Assembly (NCBI GenBank): GCA_951799445.1
Contig: OX637290.1
Coordinates: forward strand, 31,056,987-31,120,986
Direction of reading: 5' to 3'
Source of the DNA: Pseudisothecium myosuroides
Taxonomy: Eukaryota > Streptophyta > Bryopsida > Hypnales > Lembophyllaceae
DNA: 64,000 nt
Position numbers and translations under genes: made by a program. This document shows positions 1 through 15,718 of the stretch, piece after piece. The first letter of the stretch is position 1. Every line of letters begins with the position of its first letter. The notes beneath the pieces were generated by a model. That model saw only the letters and a list, made by a program, of their open reading frames with translations, was not told where the DNA came from and did not search any database.

Positions 1-1934
1 CTCGATGGGGGAGGCTATAGCTGACTGACGCGTGTCTGCCTCAGGCACGTCCAGTTGCAAGCCAATGCTGCTGATGCTTCTTTCTTCTTGACTGGACTTC
101 GGTTGCACGCAGTGAGTGAATGTCAAAGTGTAACTTAGTTGCAATTGCACGACTCGACTAGTCGAATGACTCGATGACATTGAGTATTTGAGTGTGAAAA
201 ATTGCAGAAATTTTTGAAGCTTCGATCGGGTGGGCATCATCATTCAAACTAGCTTTGATCCAGGACTTCGCTCTCTCTTCAGTTGGTTTCAAGGGTGTTG
301 ATTATCGAGCTCGTGTTCTCATCGCACATCACCATCACCAGGAAATTTGGGTCTTCGTCATTCATTCATTTTGGATTCGTTCGTTGGGGAATAGGGCTGC
401 TCGACTCGGACGGTTCCTTGACTTGGTTGGGCTCGCTTGCTGCCGATGCTTCTGTTCTTCATATTTCTTCTCTTTTGGGGGGTGCTAGACACAAAGGCGA
501 TCTGATGTACAATGCGGATCAATTGAGGGGTTGTCGATGGACATGCGAACCAGGGAACCCGGTTTCTAGGCTTTTAGTTTAGTGGGTGTCATTGTAATAA
601 TGGAAATTTTCTTTTGTGGTCTTGTTCCCATTTTCTGAGAGGATTTCAAGGCGCTACTGGATGGATTGTCTGGATACTGTTTGAATAAGTTATGAGTTTT
701 TGAAATTTGACCTAGTAGTGAGGTCCCAAATACGAGATTGGACTACCCTAGAACTTCAAGTATTGCGTCTACGATGTATCTCATGAAAGCATCAATAGAA
801 CCTAGAAGTATCTCATTTCTTATGAGTCATATGTGTGTTTGAATGGCACTTGCATACTGAATGGGTTTTCTACCTTAATGAGGGTATGCTGTTGCTGATG
901 ATCGAGTTCTTTGCATTGCTTCGCCAGCTGATGGGATGTATTTATACTGCTGCTTGCTTTTTTAGGGCTTCTGTGACCTTTGTCTTGTAACTTGTTTACA
1001 TTTCGGCCATAATGTTTGCAATGTCAGAACTTGATTAGTGTAGAGACTGATGACCTACTTTTGGGGGACCACAAGGTTGTGATGCGGTTCGGATTACTAT
1101 CCTATACATGCACCAAGCTATTGTGCATTCGAAATGGGGATCATATGCATCGTTTTTTTCTTTTCTTGCGCCTCTCTGTGGCAATATCGTATGGTGTTCA
1201 GTCCACACCTTGAAATTAGGTTGTAGTTAAAAGTTCCAGACAATGTCACATTCTGTGCATATTGAGGATAAGATTTCATGTACAACTACCCACTTTTGTG
1301 TTCCTTGCAAATTTGAGCTGTGATAGCAACCATTCTAATCAATGTGTTGGAAATCTCTGCACTTGGGAGCTTGCTAGGGATTTGCCACATGCAAACTGTA
1401 AGGTTGAGTGATATCGCTGTTGCAGGAATGGTTCATTTACTTGAAATGAAATTGGAATTCATCGCCTTGAACTCAAGAGTCTTCGCACTCTTGCTCGGAT
1501 GATGATTTTTATTTTTTTAATTGCAGGCTGGTCGGGTTTCAGACGCATTGAAAGTATATGTGAGCTTTGTACTGCAAAATTGGGAACTGGTACTGGGATT
1601 TACTTGGTATGCATAAATTCTGTTGGAGCAAGGGCAACGGGATTGGGTTTTTTAGGGTTTAGGGTTCACATGCCTTGTATATTCAGTCCATATAGAGATC
1701 ACCTTGCAATGTTACGGATGAACAGTGGATATGACTCATGATGATTGTTTCGTGTCCTTGCGATGGGGTACTTCAATCTTGTCGCGCCTTCCTGTCATTC
1801 ATTACTGGGCTTCGAAGATTTTCAAGGGACTACGAAGACGTTTCACAAGGTCGGGCTCATCTTGTTGGATCTTCTTGGAGGTACTCTGCTTTGACTGTTC
1901 TGTTGATCTCTGATGTTATCCACTTTGGCCACAG
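1..1934 (+). other. gene-like region, no confident coding sequence
   Basis: Base composition is close to that of the genes in this window and unlike the AT-rich repeats. T-rich stretches followed by AG acceptors and GT donors occur (for example a TTGCAG acceptor near 1526), but every open frame is short and none resembles a protein I know. It could be the leader and introns of the candidate gene whose coding exons start at 1935, or the 3' part of a gene that begins before the window. Confidence 0.3.
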
Positions 1935-2635
1935 TGTTTGAAACAGGGCCAGCAGGATCTACAAAACGTACCATGTTCATGATGTATCCTGAATCGTCTC
2001 ACCTACACGCCCAGGCCAAAACTGACGCTTCACAACCTCCAAAGGTTTGAATAGGATTGTAGTAACTACTTGTTTGCACAAACATCCTGTAGACCACATA
2101 TGAAGCATTCACAAGCTTCATAACCCTCTGATGGAGTGGCGTTGTATGTGGTAGGTGACTTCATTGGAGTTCTTATTAGCTTGCAAACCAGCGTTTACTT
2201 CTCTACCTGTTGAATGTTTTCGATGAACAAATTTTTCTCGCTCTTGTATGTCTCAACATGTTGGGTCGCTTTCATCCTTGTGGCATTTTCATTTACGTTC
2301 TCTGAAATGTGCAGGCACCTGTGTATCTCGTTTCCTCCCCTTGCCAACCGATGTAATGCTCTTTATTATTTTGATGATATTATTTAATGATGAAATTATT
2401 ATTATCATACTGGCACAAGTCCATCATTTTCGCTTCATAGTTTCGTCTTCTGTGAGCAACCGATGCGTAATAACAAATATCGCTTTCCCTTGTCATTGTC
2501 CACACAGTCGGTCCTCGCCTGCCATTCTTTATTTGCATGAACAATTTGCTCCCTGGCATGTCAGGTTGCAGGAATGATCAGGGAACGTCGTGCATTACCG
2601 TGGACGTCAGTTGTCAATTCGAACTAGTACACTGA
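1935..2635 (+). CDS. candidate 3' coding exons of an unrecognised gene
   Basis: Three short segments join in one open frame with GT-AG boundaries: 1935-2044, 2315-2352 and 2572-2635, the last ending in TGA. The phases agree at both junctions: phase 0 after a PPK segment, then a split ATG codon. The encoded peptide of about 69 residues contains KRTMFMMYPESSH, then APVYLVSSPCQPM, and ends CQFELVH. The first segment needs an upstream exon ending in one extra base, or translation could start at the internal ATG in it. I do not recognise the family. Against the model: the exons are small and the first donor (GTTTGA) is weak. For it: three consecutive phase matches. Confidence 0.35.
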
Positions 2636-4340
2636 GCCTTCTCGATTAGGTCTTGTAAGCTTAATGGAACCTGAAACTGTGGAACTGTGCACACATAAGA
2701 GGAAGGTGGGTCGGTGACTGGAGAGCCTGGCCACCAGGTTCACCCCTTTCGTCTCCCGTCTCATCATCCTGACCCCACTCATTTCAGTAAATGCACATTT
2801 GCACTAATCTATTTTCATATCTGAGTTAAAAATCAATTAACGAATTAATTTTAACCTCTGTGAGTGCCTGCCTGGTTCAGTTGAAGGCTTGAAGCTCCGT
2901 CAGGGGGGAATGTACGAATGGACTCCGCAACGTAGATCTGGAGCTTTAATCAAATATGGCTTCGACAAACTAAAAATGAACTGCACCCAGCAGCCTTGTG
3001 CCTGCAGCCTCGACTCATGGCTTGACTTCTGGGCCTCCTGGTCAACTTTGAATGAAATCGGGGGTGGATTGGAGATTTGAACCCCACCCAAATAAGCTTA
3101 GGCCCTTGTTTTGCGTGATTCCGTCCATGCACTGTAACGAAATTAGTTTGAGTTTGTAAGCAATGAAAAGGCAGGGTAATATTTCAGCAGCCTTGCCACC
3201 GTGGCGTCAGTCCTGCAACTGCGGACGGGTTTTGAAAACTCAGTGCAGGGGAAACTTTTGAATTGGAGGATTTTTGAAATTTTGGGGGACTGGAGGTGAT
3301 CCCCTTTTTTCTTGGTGTTTTCCAGCTCTAAAGGCACGCAGATAATGGTTGTTCTGCTCTCCGTCCTCAAGGGCCGCCGGGGTCAGCTGCCCACGCATGT
3401 GTGGGAAAAGGAATCAGAAGCGGATTCAAGGCTAAATTTGACCTTGGCCCCCTCTCCAAGAAAGCCTTGCCACTCTGGCTGCGGAGTTCTGGAGCTTGCC
3501 AAGTAATGTTCCCCCTTTTCTATTTTTAAACCTTATTTGTTGTTCTTCTTCTTTTTCTTCAGTTTTTTCCCCATTTCCCCAGGCCAGGTTAGTTCTCAAG
3601 GCTCTCACTTCCAGTAATAAGCTTAATAATTAAGTTAACTGAACTTCAGGGCATGCAGGCACGCAGGCACGTAGACAGCCAGGCAGGCAGGCAGGCAGGC
3701 AGGGTCTGGAGTGAGACCCCGTTTTTGAAATTGCAAGCCAAACCAGGTCCTCAATTCAAACGAGAGTAAGTCCAGTTCAGTTGAATTCTCACTGTGATGA
3801 TCATGAAGTTAAGTTATCTTGTTCGCAACACCATTACACACGTCTGTCTGTCCACTCCCATCAGTCAATTGCCTGCAGTGCCCCTTGCTTGTGCAGATGG
3901 TGTCTGTTTCTTCATTGCGAGTCCCTGCCACCCTTTAAATGTCACTGCAATGCACTTGGATGCAACAGTTTGAATAGCAATCCGTCTCCAATTCATTGTC
4001 AGGACGGTTTTGCATTGAGAAGGGGGTAAGCTGAGATTTGAACTGAAACGCCTTATTGAATGTGAACGCATAGAATACAATATTATGCACCGCAGGTGTT
4101 CAACAGCCAGACTCTTCTTAATTTATGCCAAGCTCTAACTTAAAATAGGTCGACAGAAGCTCTTGCTTCGTAGACCCTCACCTTGAATTGAATTGAATTG
4201 CTTTGATCCATTGCTGGCATTCTTTGGGGCTCCAAGCTTCAGGCCAGAGTGTCATCCATGAATGAATTAGTTTAGGTCTGAAGTTCTCACTTTTATTGTA
4301 CTTGATTGGAGTGGTACAATTCATAACTCAGTTGGCTAGT
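2636..4340. other. intergenic, no gene seen
   Basis: Mixed-composition DNA with only short open frames that match nothing known. It holds a CAGG microsatellite (3680-3703) and a short GAATT repeat (about 4184-4200). The last 20 bases before 4341 resemble a tRNA A-box (AACTCAGTTGGCTAGTAGGGT-like). Confidence 0.5.
3680..3703. repeat. (CAGG)6 microsatellite
   Basis: Six perfect copies of CAGG, preceded by looser GCAGGCACG-type units from about 3650. Confidence 0.9.
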
Positions 4341-4613
4341 AGGGTGCTCTAAAAGCGACCCTGCTCTAAAAGTGACCACTAACACAAAGGTACATTTTGC
4401 TTTCTTCAATGTATTAATAGTATACATTTCAAGAGGTGGTTATTTTTTGTGAACACTGCGATTTAACTTCAAAAATTTGTAGCTAATTCCACAAAGGTTC
4501 AATAGATATGAAATGACTTGAGTTAGCCATTTTTCTTCATACAAAAAATTATTGCATGTTTAATGCACCCAAGGTAAGATGCTCAAAAAGCGACTATGCT
4601 TTAGAAGCACCCT
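4341..4613. mobile_element. family C inverted-repeat element, copy 1
   Basis: A 273-bp element. Its left end, AGGGTGCTCTAAAAGC, is matched by the complement of its right end, GCTTTAGAAGCACCCT. Just inside the left end a second CTGCTCTAAAAGTGACC unit follows. The internal segment ACAAAGGTACATTTTGC...CTTCAATGTA recurs near 5014 and, inverted, near 15650, so this is a dispersed family. No open frame; non-autonomous. Confidence 0.7.
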
Positions 4614-5013
4614 GATTTGCAATTTGAGTATCTTGGGGCCAATTCCAAGAGAGGCACATATTTGTCAGAGATGTGCACTTGTTTCACAAATCAAACCCAA
4701 GTTAAATTATAATTTTCCGATTAAAATTGTAATTTCTGTAAATTTTTGAAGTGGACTGCCTTGAAATTACAAAACTGTCCAATCATAGAGTGAAGTCATA
4801 AACGTCCTCTTAATAACCTATAACCACCCTTTCATGAATCTACTAGCACTTAAGCATTGACCAATGAATGATTGACACGTTATCCTTTGTAGCATTAATG
4901 GTTTGATTTTGGCAAAAAAGTGAATGGATTTAAATGGGTTTGGTGGCGGAATTGGGGCCAAAACTAGCCTGGGAGAAATAGGAAGGTGGCGGTTACAGGC
5001 TGGTTTACCTTAA

Positions 5014-5248
5014 CACAAAGGTACATTTTGCTTTCTTCAATGTACTTGTAGTGTACATTTCAAGAGGTGGTTGCTACTTGTAGTGACCACTGCGTTTCAA
5101 CTTTAAAAATGCGTAACTAAATTCCATGAAGGTCCAAATTATATGAAACGACTTGGATTAGATGCCAATTCCATTTTTTTCTTCCTATGAAAGTTTACTG
5201 AAAATTGTTTCAAGGAGTTTAGCTTCCCCTAAAGGCAGACTACCTTAA
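5014..5248. mobile_element. family C element, copy 2 (left end unclear)
   Basis: It repeats the copy-1 interior (ACAAAGGTACATTTTGC, then AAGAGGTGGTTGC and GTGACCACTGCG) and ends GACTACCTTA, the same terminus as copies 3 and 4. The left boundary is not clean. No coding capacity. Confidence 0.55.
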
Positions 5249-8200
5249 CCACCTTTTGGAACAAAAATCGAATTTGGAGTTGCTGTGTCAGCATCAGTTC
5301 AGGTGTGGAGTACAACTTATGAATCTACTTCCTTATTTCAATTTTTCTCAAATAGAGTTGTTCTATTGCAGGAGGATTATATTCTATTGCAAGAGGATTA
5401 TAATATGTTATGTTTTGACTTCAAATTTCTTAAATTTAAAATAGATGCTCATATTTTCTGAAAAAAAGTACCAGGAAGCCTCCAGTTGTTTATCTTATTA
5501 GGCTGGCTAGACAAAAGAAAGAATAATTATCTGTACAGTACAGTATAGAGCCATCCAAGACGTCCTTCTGATTGTTTTTTTTATAATCTTTTTTTCTGTG
5601 TGGTGGAACAGGAATACTGAAACAATATAATATTGAAGCAGTCCTGCATGGCCAAGCATAAAATGACACGCTCATTCCCCCAACCAGGGAAATGTAAAAA
5701 ATTGCCCCGTATTTTGTGCTTGAATAATTTATATATTTTCACCTCTCCTAGATAATTTGGGGCCTTTTATTTCAAATATGAATTCAAATTTTTCCAAATT
5801 TTATCATGGGTGGCAAATAAAAAATTCGAGTGTTTTTCTTTAGGGTAATCTGCAAAAGAATGAAGGGGTCAATTCACCTATATGTCCTATACGTCTTCTG
5901 GCTAGGGAAAGGAATAATTTCATCCCAAAGTTATAATATAGTTAAAATAAGGAATTCAATATAGTTGCAAGTTGTCTTCAGTGGGGAGAATAGTTTTTTC
6001 TTGTTAGCAAATGGAAATTATAAATTTTCCAAATACAAGTATATTTTTTTGACCATCCATGTGATTTTCATAATTTTTCAAAGTAGAAATGTGTAGATCA
6101 TTGGAACCCACCCTAGACTTGCCTATTGTTGTCTTCTTTCAACACCTCTCATTATGTGTAAAAAATAAAAAAGGGCATGTTGGAGCCCTTAAATTGTGCC
6201 AAAATCTATTACTACCTATCTTCAAGTAATAGGAGGCAGTTTGCATTAGTAGTTGGTTTTCACTTACTTAGTGATATGGTCACAACTACTTAGTTGTACC
6301 TAATGTGGTTTTAATCATGAGCAAATCTACTCAACAATCACTGACATGTTCATGTAGTGCTCCATGCATGACCTCAAATACCCCCTCATTATACTCCAAG
6401 AACCACATGGCATGTGCAATGACAATCTATTGTTAAATTAAAGTGTGGCCAAAAACACATGGATAGTTTTAGGTGTTTTCATCTTTGAAAACTCTCATCA
6501 TTTCCACGAGCCCAACTTGATGGATGTTTGATTGGTGAAACATATTTTAAAATTTTAAACAATAGATTTAATTATTGATTATATAGATTTTTTTATTAAA
6601 AAAATATTTAATCTACAAAATCAATTTACAAAGTTTAAAATGATGTTGGAAAATTTTCCCAATTATTTGCCCACCAATACTTTAATAGTTAGTAAATAGA
6701 AATATTATGAAGTAGTATGCTCTTAAACCAATATAATTTCCATGGCACTATTAAGACTATCAATGCTGCCAATACTTAAGTTAGTTCCTATTTTTGTTTG
6801 TACTATCGTAACAATGACAAATGATTGAAGTTATGTATATTAATACAAGCTCAAAATTCAAATGTTCTTATACACATGTTGGTATTCATAAAGATTTTTT
6901 TGAAGTGACTTTAGGAAGTGAAAGTTTGTTGGCATCTTAATGTATGTATTCAAGATTTGTAAATGAAAAGACATACCAAAGCATGGGCAAACTAACGCAA
7001 AGCATTTGTCTGGTTTAAAGTTGAAAGGACATTAGGATGTCAAAACAATTGTGGTTTCATTATTTGTAGCGTACATCATCTTGCATTTCAAAATGTCATG
7101 GTTCTTGACAAAAAAACACTCTTACCATAGCCTCTCAAAAATCCAACAAAAAGTCCTTCTATTTGTCAATTTTCAAATCATCATCTATATAAACATTGTA
7201 ATACGCATGATTTTTGAAGTTTGGAAGACATCAAGGGAGACATGTGACAAATGTTATGTATTATAATATGTAAAAAAATTAATTTTGCGAAGTGAATTCA
7301 TCTTGTTTTCAAAGCTAGTACAAGCACTTGCATTTTGCTTCATAAGCATTTGTAAATGCACAAAAATTCTTCATCATGTTTTTTCCTTGTAATGTACATC
7401 ATGCCACAAAGCTTGTAAGGTTAGTTTCAGTTACATTATCTATTTAGGGTACATTCACACTAATGGAGAAATCAAAAAATATTCTACATGTATTATGGTG
7501 AACTTACATTTGAAAAAAATAAAATATATTGTATGCAGTCAAAGCAAAATCAAAGAGCTTCTAGAAGTAGATTCTAAAGGAGGATTCTTTTTGTCCTTTT
7601 TGATGCAAATGCGACAGCTCTTTTAATTCCTTGCATTGTGTTGATGGCAATTCAAAAGTATTCGTTGGGATTGTGGAGTAATGAAGGGACTTTTTGCCAT
7701 ATGTAAAGACGCACGGTGTCTTCATTGAATTCATCACATGGCAACTTTTCAACCCAATTCCAACCTTTTGAATCCAAATTCCACATAGAATGCACATTTT
7801 TCTTTGCTAAGATGCAAGAGAGTGAAATTGGGTCCTGGACTATGGATCCCAATAAAATTCAGGTCCATAATGGGTTTGCTTACCTTATATATCTCCCTTT
7901 TTTTGTATGGCCAAATTCTTAATGTTGGAAGGAGTATTTATCATCATATGGGTTATATTTTAACCTCTAAAGGACCATGGGATAGTCTAAATTTCTAAAA
8001 TTGTGAAGATGTCTTACAAAATACAACTTAGTAGAATAATTTATGATGACTCTCAAACAATAGTTGTAAAGTATGATCCATAGATTATATCCATGTGGTT
8101 AGATCACCAAGTACACAAACCAATATTCTTCAGTAACATTTGAAGCCAAAAATTGAAAATTACTTCTAAAATTAATTGTAGATTGAGTATCTATGATTTT

Positions 8201-8408
8201 TACAAGATTTTTTTCCCTCCAAGTTCAATATGTTAAGTTCTAATCATAGTGATGTTTGAAGATTTTTATTTTACCTTTTTATTTCAGTCATTTCTGAAGG
8301 ATCATTTTTTGAATTGAAAAATGTTACTTTCTAAAGCCAAACCTACCAATTACCTTATGAATTACATAATAATTGCAAAGCAGAATCTTCCAAATCTATA
8401 CCATACAA
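5249..8408. other. AT-rich intergenic, no gene seen
   Basis: Long AT-rich stretch. Open frames are all under 80 codons and show no recognisable motif, no splice-compatible chain and no clear repeat ends. Probably decayed repeat DNA. Confidence 0.5.
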
Positions 8409-8843
8409 GGGAGCCGACCCATTTCCGATCAGCCACCCATTTCCGTTAGTTAGATTGCTTTGTTTCTGATCAATTGGTGGTTTAGGTGACATCTCATGCA
8501 GATATTTGTGAGAAGGGGAAGCACAAATTTCGGGGAGGTGTACATTGAAAGCATAGAATGACTACAAGATGTACATTGGAGGCTACAATTATCACTTGCA
8601 TTGAAGCATTGTTGATTTTGTAACCAACCTATAGTTGGAAATATGATGGCCTACATAACAAGAATAGGTTGAACAGAATCTTCACAAAAAAATTCATAGT
8701 AATTTTATTTTTGAGGAAAAAAATGTACAAAAATATGGAATCCTTCTTAAATCTATTTCTCTAAACGGGGAAATTTTCCCCTCATCATGCCCATACACCA
8801 GATATGCTGAATTGCTTAAGTGATCGGAAATGGGTCATCTCCC
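8409..8843. mobile_element. 435-bp inverted-repeat element
   Basis: The left end GGGAGCCGACCCATTTCCGA continues into TCA and is matched at about 20 of 23 positions by the complement of the right end at 8821-8843 (TGATCGG...CATCTCCC). The interior has no coding frame. I found no convincing target-site duplication, so the superfamily is open. Confidence 0.55.
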
Positions 8844-8925
8844 TCAAATGTTGAAGAACTAACACAAGAATCTTCTAAAAAATTTGGTGGATGAAAAAAA
8901 TGCAATTTTGCATGCTTAGGAATTA

Positions 8926-9085
8926 ATGTAGGGATTAATCTCTGCTTCAATCCTTGAAATTTAAATTTATACTGCCTCTGTTGTTTGCATTCCTTCATTG
9001 TTCAAAATTTGAATGCCTTTCAGGGGTTAATGTAGGGGTTAATCTCCACTTCAAATCCTTGAAGTTTAAATTCATACAGTATTGC
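8926..9085. repeat. direct repeat, about 65 bp, two copies
   Basis: The segment around 8926-8985 (TTAATGTAGGGATTAATCTC..., then TTCAATCCTTGAA and TTTAAATTTATAC) recurs about 98 bp later at 9024-9085 with few changes. It is probably a local duplication in the flank of the 435-bp element. Confidence 0.6.
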
Positions 9086-9239
9086 CCCGGGGTAACTTAA
9101 ATGTACCCTGAGAGCATAAATAAGGGGGAAAAGGAATTTCACCCAACTAAAGAAAGGCCGTGAGACTTGAATCATAATTGACCTCTGCTTGAAGTGCCAA
9201 ACTTTTGAATCTGATATCATTGAACAAACTGTCCTTCAC

Positions 9240-11492
9240 ACACCCCTTGATGAAGAAACGTGTCCATCACCCCCAGTGCCGTGCCCCCAGAACCACCAGA
9301 ACAGCGGGCATCAGGGAATTTGAAAAATAAAGAACCGCCGGGCATCAACCGACACAGACACCCGGTCCAGTTCCGATCCCGTCCAGCCCAGTCCGGTCCT
9401 GTCCGTCTGCGAGGCCGCCGCGATTCAAACAGGAAAGGGAAAAATCTAGGAACGGCGTAGATCCCCAGTCCCCAGCCCCGGAAAGCTCTTGGAGGCGCAC
9501 CCGGTTTCTCGCTGTTGAAAGACATGTGACTCTCCCCGATGTCCCCCTTTTCCTAGATCCTAGAGCAGCGCTGCGCAAATCGCTGCTCTTCCTCGCCTCG
9601 GCTTTCGCCAGTTTGAATTCGCGACAGCTTGGCAGACATGGACGACGACACCCCCACCCGAGGCAGGCGCAGGCTCGTCGTCGTCGCCGTCGTCGCCCTC
9701 GTCGCCCTCGTCGTCGTCTCGTCGTGACCGTCGTGACCGTCGTCATCGTTGCGTTGATCATAGCAGCGTTGGCAGGCCGAATTGTCAGTGCAGGGGGCGC
9801 TTCCATGGGATGCAATCCCCATTTCTGTTGCATCTTGCTCACCTGACTTTGTATTGGGATTCGCAAGCAAGCTGAAACTCTCATCAGTAGCAGTAGTAGT
9901 AAGTTAACTTAGAGTAGAGAATTCGTTCTCCTCCTCATGTTCGGGTTCGGGTGGTGCGGGGTCAGTGTGCGCCGGAGCCTCGGCTCGATTGTTACGTGGA
10001 GTAGTCGTGGTTCTCTGTTGTGACATTAAGTTATATCGTTTCGTTTGAGGTCATTTGGTGGCAGTGTTTTGCAGGGTCTCCTCGTTTTTTTTTTTGTCGG
10101 TAGTAGTCTTGCTTTTGAGCATTCTTTCCGGAGTTTGAATTTTGTGTGACTGAAGATGTAGGAGGAGCTTCGTTTTTTCTTATTAGAATGTGTGTCGAGA
10201 TTATATGTGAATTCTCTCTCTTTTGTTATCATGCTGGCTTCGATGTCACTGATGAGGCTGTTTGTCTTCTTGCCCATTGTGATAGACAGATAGGTAGATA
10301 GATAGAGAACCTTTTTATGTAACGTAGCAATCTGTTCGGTTCATGTTGTAGAGTATTATTCGCCTCTTGTGAGTATCTGAAGGGCACTATCTATCACGAG
10401 TTCGTTTCGGCCTCACTTGGGGCGACGTTGCAGTGTTTGTTCTTGTAGCTTCTCAGTGGAGCTCTTTGGTGTTTCAAAAGTTCTCTGTGATGTTTTTTCT
10501 GTTTTCTCGTTGTTGTCAGGTCGCATTGCTGTCAAAAGATTGACAGGCGATCAAAGAGTTTTCGTCCAGATTTCAGCTTATGAGACTTGTGGTTGTTTTA
10601 CAGTTTGCTCGTCGCTACGAGTTCGATTACCTATTCCGTTTTTGTAGTGTTTGCTCTTCGTAATTTGAATTTTGCGTCATCCCTTTTTTCAAATTTTTCT
10701 CTGGAGTTTTGCCTTCCTGTTTCTGTGGTCCACGAATTGGCTATTGTATTCGTTGGAGCTTCTTTGCAGGAGCTGGAAAGATTTCGTGATGCAGTTTGAG
10801 GCATCGTGTATCTCAATATCTGCGTATTGAGCTCCCTCAAAGTTTCCCCTTGCGAGGTCTGTTTATTTTGCTGTACGTGTATAGGGGGTACCTGATAAAG
10901 AGGAGTCTTTATTGAGCGTCGCCAGCTTGACTGCCTTCTCATCCTGAAGGCCGTCTTTGTTAAGGACGATATCTGTTGTTACTGCCCTCTGAAAAAAATC
11001 GGGTGGCGGCTCTCCTGTTGTTACCTTCATCAACAACAGCCTTGACCTAAACGCTCTGTCACTGAAGGACACTCTCTGTTTCGGATTTTCTTGATCTGAT
11101 CTTTCGACAACTTTCATCGACTGATACGCGTTTCAAATATAATGGTTCTGGATTTCACATTGGTCTTAGTCTACATGTTATGACTTTCATGTGCTGCTCG
11201 AAGTTCTCCATTTCTTGAGGCATCAACAAGACGTGCGATGCGCAAGTAATTGTCAATGCTGGTGGTGTACAATGTGCGTTGGTGGCTCATTCTCTTAGCT
11301 ACGGCACTAAGCTCCTTCCTAATCTGCATTACAAGCGACTGATCACATCAATGGCGAGGAGAGGAGCGTGAGTCTCGTTTGGGGCTTGCTCTTACCCCGA
11401 AACACTACGGATACAGTTTTGCAACGATTGAGACATCAAGAGAGAAGAAGTGCCTGTTCTCCCGCCCCTCCAGTACGTACTGAACTACAGCA
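9240..11492 (+). promoter_or_regulatory. CDKB upstream region and probable long leader
   Basis: The sequence turns GC-rich at about 9240, marking the gene-proximal promoter or leader of CDKB. An AACGG core, the heart of the mitosis-specific activator element bound by three-repeat MYB proteins, lies at 9451-9455. A CTC/GTC trinucleotide tract covers about 9674-9745 and a GATA-type microsatellite about 10281-10307. The T-rich DNA at 9900-11400 looks like a leader intron, but I cannot fix its ends. No TATA box stands out. Confidence 0.45.
9638..9727 (+). CDS. candidate 29-residue hydrophobic micropeptide ORF
   Basis: An ATG at 9638 opens a 29-codon frame ending in TGA. It encodes an acidic start (MDDDTPT), a basic stretch (RGRRR) and then 16-17 hydrophobic residues (LVVVAVVALVALVVVSS), the layout of a small single-pass membrane peptide. 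It lies about 1.8 kb upstream of the CDKB start and could be an upstream ORF of its leader. The hydrophobic part is encoded by a GTC/CTC trinucleotide tract, so it may be a by-product of simple-sequence DNA. No homologue comes to mind. Confidence 0.2.
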   Translation: MDDDTPTRGRRRLVVVAVVALVALVVVSS

Positions 11493-13812
<2,320 letters not shown>

Positions 13813-15399
13813 TGCTGTGGCCGTCAACAAGTTGTTGGACCATCATCCCGTTCGACTGTAAGTGTGGGGACTGATGATCCTGGTCACAGTTATGCTGAAA
13901 AATTTAGGTAAATATGTGGCAATCGTTGAAATTGCGGTTTCTCGCCTCAAAGCCAGGGTGGCATTCACCACGCAAGTTGCATGTTTATAAGCAGAGTGTA
14001 CTCAACCTGTTCCCATCCTGAATTTGATCCTTTTTTGTGTCAAATTTCCATTGAAACGTTCCTTTCAACCCAAAGACCTAGGGCAAGTACAAATATTTTC
14101 GACTGCGCCTTCTCGACCGATCCAACTAGCATCGGAGCAGACTGCGAAGTATTGAACTTAGATTTGTCTACCCTTTTCCAAAGATTTGGATTTGACGCCT
14201 TGATTGTTCGGAGTCGCCAAGGTATGTAGTCAAGCTGCAAGACTTTATTTTTTGCTCAAAATTTATTTCTGAATCGTGCGACTGACATTGAAACCGATGT
14301 CACCGCCAAACTCAGACTACCCCCCCAAAAAAAGGAGAAATAGAAATTTAGAATTAGCGTTGTGAAAAGTTTATGTGAGTGGTGATGGGTGTGTTTTACC
14401 CTCACAATGTCTTGTGACATACTATCTAGCCTATGGAGATCCTTGTGGATACCTGTCGTTGTCCTGAAGTGGAGATATGTCAAGTGGGCAAACCCTCTCT
14501 GCCCAACAAGAATGAGATGGCAGTTGATTAGATTTCCTCTGTTTTATTCCTAGATGAAAGAGGCATGCAGAAACAGAAACACAGATGTTGGATTGGCTTA
14601 GAGGTACTACCCCTCGTACATACTAGTTCCTGGAGTGACCTCGAAAATATGTCCCACAAGCATCTGATCGATGCTCATCCAAAATTGTTAGCATGTAATG
14701 ATTTCAAACAATTGATTTACAGCAGAAGATTTGAACTATGGATAGTGTCTGCAAGCCTGTCGACATCATTTCTCAGACAATGTCTGCTTTATGTTAGCTC
14801 TGGCAAACCAAGCTCTATCATTAGTGTGGTAGTTAATAAGGAAGGTAGTATGCCTGTCTGCAGGGTTATCATTCCATTGTCTGAACCTCATCAGTATAAT
14901 GTTTGCCTAGTTGCTTTTTGACACCATATGTCCGTACCAATTCTTGCAAGTACTTTGCTCTAAGCTTTGTAAATAAAAATTTCTCTTTTCTCGTTTTTGA
15001 GTTGAGGGTTTATCAATTGTCACCTTTGCTTGCTAGTTTGTGCACCTAGACTCGATTTGTGAATTCAGTGTTTTCAGTACTTGTCTTTGGGAGAAGCTAT
15101 TGTGGTGGCAGAAGTTTGAAGGATATGCACATGTAGCCTGTGGAAGTTTGTTTTTTCTTGAGACACATGGACGGCTGCCATTGATAGGGAAAACAGTACG
15201 GAGAACCAAAGGATAGCCTGAGGAAGTTTGGAGCTGAGTAATAATTGCAGAACTTGTGTAAAGGTAGAACAGTTCATTAAGGTCAAAAGACCCATCACGG
15301 ACAACTAGAGAATGACACCCTAGTATAGTGTTTTTCAATAAATGAGCCACACACAATCAATGTCTTAAATGATGGTAATGGAGTGATTAACTTAGTGAC
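13813..15399 (+). other. CDKB 3' flank and intergenic
   Basis: Probably contains the CDKB 3' untranslated region; the poly(A) site is not assigned. A 118-codon frame at 14565-14921 has no recognisable motif and is likely chance. The rest shows nothing. Confidence 0.4.
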
Positions 15400-15718
15400 T
15401 AAGGTAGGAGGTCCATAAAGCGACCATCTAAGCGCTGAACCTGAATTTTGGGGAGGTAAAACATCTTGAAATATTTTTCAGTAAATTTTCTTTGAAAGAC
15501 AAGAAGAAATGGCATCTGGCTCAAGTTGTTTCATATTTTTCGGAGCTTTGTGGAATTAGTTATGAAATTTTGAAGGTGAAAAGCCAAAGGGTTGTAAAAG
15601 CGACCACCTCCTAAAATGTACATCCTTTGTACATTTTGGGAAATTGAAGAAAGCAAAATGTACTTGTGTGTCCTGATCGGTTCAAAATGCCCGGTCGGAG
15701 TTCGAGCCTCCTACCTTA
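15400..15718 (-). mobile_element. family C element, copy 3
   Basis: 319 bp from TAAGGTAGGAGGT to the complementary CCTCCTACCTTA. The interior is the reverse complement of copies 1 and 2, including GTACATTTTGGG...GAAGAAAGCAAAATGTAC. The right end carries GGAGTTCGAGCCTCC, like a tRNA B-box; the bases just left of the element (TAACTTAGTGACTAAGG) are like an A-box. No coding capacity. Confidence 0.65.
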